Source: Bagarius yarrelli (taxonomy: Eukaryota; Chordata; Actinopteri; Siluriformes; Sisoridae). Taken from it: a stretch of DNA of 64,000 bases. Made by a program: the position numbers and the translations under genes. The DNA lies in contig VCAZ01000029.1 in assembly GCA_005784505.1 (NCBI GenBank), positions 2,517,501 to 2,581,500 on the forward strand. The letters run 5' to 3'. The number at the start of each line of letters is the position of its first letter. Positions within the stretch are counted from its first letter, which is position 1. Below are positions 59,795 to 64,000 of this stretch, piece by piece. Below the pieces are notes generated by a model. The model ran no database searches. It had not been told where the DNA came from and saw nothing but the letters and a program-made list of their open reading frames with translations.

Positions 59795-59891
59795 TCTATC
59801 CGTATATTTGTCTGTCTGTCTGTCTACCCATCTCTCTGTCCGTTGATTTATATATTTAACTGTCTGTCTGTCTGATTGTCTGTGAGTCTGT

Positions 59892-59964
<73 letters not shown>
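59795..59964 (+). repeat. TGTC and TATC tetranucleotide arrays
   Basis: TGTCTGTCTGTC words pass into a TATC run from about 59892 to 59963. Confidence 0.95.
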
Positions 59965-59969
59965 CGACA

Positions 59970-60845
59970 GATTAACCCCTCATACAATCCCCTCCCCCTC
60001 GGTGTCCCCCAGGTCCTATTTGGAGTCTGACTTCGTTTGACTCCATCCGAGTTTTAAAATCGATCCTCAGTGTTTATTGTTGCACTCGTTCTTTAATCCT
60101 TTCATTTTATAAAGAATAAAGTTGTGTGTTGTCTTCAAAACGCTCCGCATCACATTAGAGTGAATCCGCTAAACTTTCCACTAATCATGTGGGCGTGTTT
60201 ATTTATTTATTTTTAAAAGAAAGCTTTTGTTTGTAAAAGCGCAGGCGTGTCGTCGTCTCCCGTCTCTCTGATCAAACGCACCTCGGAACGGTTTGTTCTT
60301 TGGTGACAAACATGAAACGGAGTCAACTTCGGTGCATCAGAGTCCTATCACAGCGAGAGGACTGTCCACACACACACACACACACATACACACATTAAAA
60401 GAGGTTTTATTGAGAAACAGGCTGTAACGACGCTCACAGCTTCACAGTCACGACACCACACAAAATTTCAGTCTGGTCTTAAAAGCCGGGATTTGTTTTG
60501 GATTATTCTTTAATAAAACAAATCGAAGAGTTAAACCCACATAACACCACGCTTACAAATCACAAGAAAAGAAATACAGTATTAAACATTTCAGACTCGA
60601 GCTGAATGATAAAAAAAAGATATACTGGGCCCTTTGTGGGGCGTTAGATAGAAATGTGCACCTAATCCAGATTATCATTAACCAATAACTAATAATCACT
60701 GAATAATTAGCTTCATAATCTTCATCACTTTTAAATAATTTCTGAAAGCTGCTAATGCTAACAACCAACTTTTGAAAGAGCGCCTTCTACTGGAGAGACA
60801 TAGAATTTATCTCTAGTCGACATTTGCTGTCCATCACCAATCGTC
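59970..60845. other. intergenic sequence, no gene seen
   Basis: A CA run lies at 60369-60395; otherwise the sequence is unique. Confidence 0.5.
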
Positions 60846-60958
60846 TTGTCTATATATCTATCTATGTCTGTCTGTCTGTCTGTCTGTTCATTTGTCCACA
60901 TTGAAGAGACACAGAATTTATCGCTAGTCGAAAATTAATGTACCGTCACAAATCGTCT

Positions 60959-61023
<65 letters not shown>

Positions 61024-61145
61024 GTCTGTATATCTGCCTGTCTGTCTGTCTACTCATCCCTCTGTCCATTGGTCTATCTATCTATCTAGCTTTCTGGCAG
61101 ATTGACCCCTCATACACCCCCCACCCTGCCACCCCCCCCACCCAC

Positions 61146-61187
<42 letters not shown>

Positions 61188-61190
61188 TAC
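60846..61190 (+). repeat. TGTC/TATC arrays and AT run
   Basis: Two segments with the shared word ATCGTCTTGTCT each lead into TGTC/TATC repeats (60846-60885 and 60952-61085). A C-rich stretch at about 61115-61145 and an AT run at 61148-61188 follow. The words GACACAGAATTTAT before the second array and GACATAGAATTTAT before the first suggest a segmental tandem duplication of about 110 bp. Confidence 0.85.
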
Positions 61191-61769
61191 GTTTACATTT
61201 TTATATTTCTCTTCTCTCTGAATGACCCTGAATTCACATCCTTCAACTCCTTCACCGAAAGGACATCATGACCACATATCCTCTATTATTCATGCGCTCA
61301 ATCTGCTCCATTACGCCCCGACTCTCTTTTTTAACTTTTATACCTCTCTGTTATCCATTAATATTCCATTTTTTTCCACTTCAGAATCCATTACGCGCCT
61401 CGTCCCATATGCAGAAATTCAATCGTAACCATCAGGTTTATCGATGGGTGGAAATTACAAACTCTAATGCCTTTGATCTGTTTTATTAACGTGGTGGCTG
61501 TCGATTTTTTTTTAAACATCGATCGATTTATTTTTGCAGCGCTCATTAACCAACACACACATTTCAGCATTTACAGATTTTTGGGTTCTACTCTCTGAGT
61601 TAAAGCCCGGCGGGCCGCTAACAAGACGTACCGTCATTCCAACTGAGAACCGTGAGTCTATTCTAATGTTCTGCTATCGTTTTGTTCTTAAGTGAGCATG
61701 TGACTTCCATTTGACTCAATTACTTTGACCCAAACCTCTTTCAGCCATAGGTGAAGTTAAGTTGATCAA

Positions 61770-62060
61770 AATAACCCTAACCCTAACTCAAATACTAACC
61801 CAAACCCTAACCCTAATCTATAACCCAAACTCTAACCCTAACACTAACCCCTAATCCTAACTTATAACTCAAACTGAAACCCTAACCCAAACCTATAACC
61901 CAAACCCTAACCCCCCACAATCCTAACTCAAACCCTAACCCTAAAACAAACCCTAACCCTAACCAAAACCCAAAAACTAAACCAAATCCTAACCCAAACC
62001 CCCAATCCTAACCCAAAACCTAAATCTAAAACTAAACCTAAACCAGACCCCAACCATAGA
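61770..62060 (-). repeat. telomere-like C-rich array
   Basis: AACCCTAACCCTAACTC and related words repeat for about 290 bases on the + strand. Some short stretches are perfect AACCCT, but most units are altered. Confidence 0.8.
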
Positions 62061-63430
62061 AGTTGACAATTTTATTTGTACAGATTTTAAATTTATAAAA
62101 AAAATCAAAAAAGCTCAATTATGATAAACAGACAGATTTTTTTAAAAAAGGAAAACCATTGTTTGATTATAAATTGTTCAGTTATTTTGTGTAATATTGC
62201 ACTTTTCTCCATAAGCAGCTGTGTTTATATGTTATTCATTTCTAATAGTCTGTTAAACTCACACTCATCGACCTCATGGAGTTTCTGTCTCCATGGACTC
62301 ATCGCTGGACCGCGACGCCGACGCTAAATACACTAATAAACCAGTTTGTTGTATTATTTTATGACCCGCTGTGTTGATGAGGATTCATGCCGAGCTTTTT
62401 ATTTCAGTTTCCTTTATACTCAGAGCACTGATTCTTATATCAAATACTTTTGGGACTGTAAATACTTTAAAAGATTTAAATAACATTTACATTTACATTT
62501 TTATTATTTTTACAGTTGTTTTTATTTCCAAACATTTCTCGAAGAGTAAAGCGTTAAAGTCATAATTATTGCTGTTTAATTATTTATTTATATAACTGTG
62601 TCAATTAATTGTTTGTAAAAAATTTGCTTTTAATTTGTGTATTAAATTAATTAATAATTATTTAATTATCAATTAATTTAATACACATAAAAAAAAAAAA
62701 AAGGAAATCTATTTAGACTTTTTTTTTAAATCAGCAGTCAAATGTTATATTTATGTTGTTCTAATTTGTTATCCAGCGATACATATTCGAAAAGTATATA
62801 CTGGTGTATGTATCACTTGTCGTCAGCTTCAGCTAGTGATGATCTAAGGCTTTTATTTTATTTTTTTCCTGAACATTCGGTACCTTATCACCCATGCGCT
62901 ATGCACCATCTATACGTTCCCCCGTATTCAGCTCTGCTCACCCCGTCATTACTGCTCTCTCAGCGACCTCACGCATCAACCTGCATGTCTGAGTAATCTA
63001 ATCTAAAAGAAATACCCACACACACACACTGCTCATGCTGTGACAGATGTATTGTTTTCCCTTAAACCTGAAAGAGCTCCTCTTACAATAAAGGGACGAG
63101 ATCACTTCCATTTATTAAGGCTGCAGGATCGATACACTCGCCCGCTTAGTTTCCGGCTCGGCCCGAGAATCCGTCTCTCCAATTTAGATTTCCGACCTGG
63201 AAACAGATTCTCCAATCCGCTTGGCAGGCAGAGGAGAAAAAAAAACCCTTTTAATAAAACGCAGGTTCCGCTTCCTGTTAATTCAGGAAATAAAGCCACT
63301 AACAAAACAGGGCTTAAGCGGAAAAGGCGGCCAGGATCGAATCTGGAGCCGTGCACAATTTTTACAACCTGTTACTTAGCAACTGATTCACTTCAGGAGA
63401 TCTGGAAAATGGAAAAAAGAAGGAATTAAT
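62060..63430. other. AT-rich intergenic sequence, no gene seen
   Basis: It contains a perfect 16-bp palindrome pair at 62637-62686 and an A run at about 62690-62702. Bases 63100-63330 form a non-repetitive, GC-richer block with an open frame on each strand but no recognisable domain. Confidence 0.5.
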
Positions 63431-63432
63431 GA

Positions 63433-63500
63433 AGTGGTAGCACGGTGGTTAAGCCAGTAGAAGATTGTGGGTTCGAATCACAACACCACTAAGTTACTGT
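63433..63500 (+). mobile_element. SINE head fragment
   Basis: GTGGTAGCACGGTGGTTAAG, AAGATTGTGGGTTCGAATCA and CAACACCACTAAGTTACTG give a well-preserved tRNA-like box A/box B region. Confidence 0.7.
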
Positions 63501-63574
63501 TAAGTTGTGTTAAAAAAGTTTAGTCTCGTGTAAAATAACAAAGAAAAAAAACTAAGGAAGCAGCTAAGCTTTCT

Positions 63575-63800
63575 GTAGCATTAGCGTTAGCTACCTGAGT
63601 ACCACCTGAGGTGGTAGAGTTAGGACGCAAAATCATGACAGACCGGAACACTAAGGTACAAATACACAGACTAACCAAGGGGAAACAGGCAAAACCTGGA
63701 CACGATGAACCAATGACAAGACGGAAGAATGACGACACTAACCACATGACAAACAGAAAGCACGTGGCTAACAACACATTAGTTCCTGGGTGCCCTCTGG
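63575..63800 (+). mobile_element. possible transposon remnant
   Basis: The text GGAAACAGGCAAAACCTGGA, AACCAATGACAAGACGGAAG and TGCCCTCTGGTGGCC resembles the ends of fish non-coding transposons or LTRs that stop near a GCCCTCTGGTGGCC word. This is weak evidence. Bases 63800-64000 are unique with no gene seen. Confidence 0.25.
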
Positions 63801-64000
63801 TGGCCTAATGGGGTATCGCTTAATGGAAATGGTTAATGGAAATATTGCTGATATTTTTGGGTGTCTGGAACATCACACGAGTTCCTGTGTCGCACTTCCA
63901 GTCTAATACTTCCAGCTGAGTCGAACATCGTATGGTTGCTTCAAGTTCAAGCTGCAAAACTGGTGGCTGTAAGTCGAAAGTTAAAACGTGCAATAGTTTT

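Noticed and set aside
1..64000. Search for CRISPR arrays, prokaryotic operons, phage or conjugative modules
   Set aside because: The window is vertebrate DNA. Its repeats are SINEs and microsatellites, and none has the spaced direct-repeat form of a CRISPR array.

Overview
This window is vertebrate nuclear DNA, most likely from a ray-finned fish of the otophysan type (catfish, characin or carp relatives). The evidence is one split gene with canonical GT/AG introns, a high load of di- and tetranucleotide microsatellites, many tRNA-derived SINE copies with the fish-typical internal text CTGGGCCCCTGAGCAAGGCC, and two DANA/Mermaid-like SINEs. No prokaryotic operon, CRISPR array, phage or plasmid feature is visible. 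No long open reading frame encodes a transposase or reverse transcriptase.

The only gene I can support is the 3' part of brinp1 (BMP/retinoic acid-inducible neural-specific protein 1, also called DBC1/FAM5A) on the + strand. Four coding exons lie at 4924-5029, 20075-20311, 24592-24814 and 28107-29247. They join in one frame with no internal stop and give 568 residues plus the stop codon. This matches the C-terminal three quarters of a protein of about 761 residues. The start codon, signal peptide and most of the MACPF domain lie upstream of the window. A short 3' UTR follows, with an AATAAA at 29530.

Layout: 1-4923 is the end of an upstream intron. 5030-20074 is a 15-kb intron holding a CAT-repeat block, SINEs, a degenerate telomere-like array, a 59-bp tandem repeat and an inverted-repeat element. 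20312-24591 and 24815-28106 are two shorter introns; the exon between them is hemmed in by CT/CA microsatellites. From about 29.55 kb to the end I see no gene. That 34 kb holds SINE copies on both strands, C-rich telomere-like arrays (31.5, 33.4 and 61.8 kb), long CT, GA, TATC and CATC arrays (49.5-54.2 kb and 59.8-61.2 kb), hairpins and AT-rich unique sequence.

No new biological system is evident. The points most worth a second look are the microsatellites abutting both splice sites of the 24592-24814 exon, a related minisatellite on both sides of the 20075-20311 exon, a long imperfect hairpin at 32133-32248, a pair of foldback elements at 16.4 and 56.9 kb, and a 127-135-bp higher-order repeat built around TATC tracts. 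SINE, MITE and repeat family names are assigned by eye from remembered consensus patterns, so element ends are approximate.
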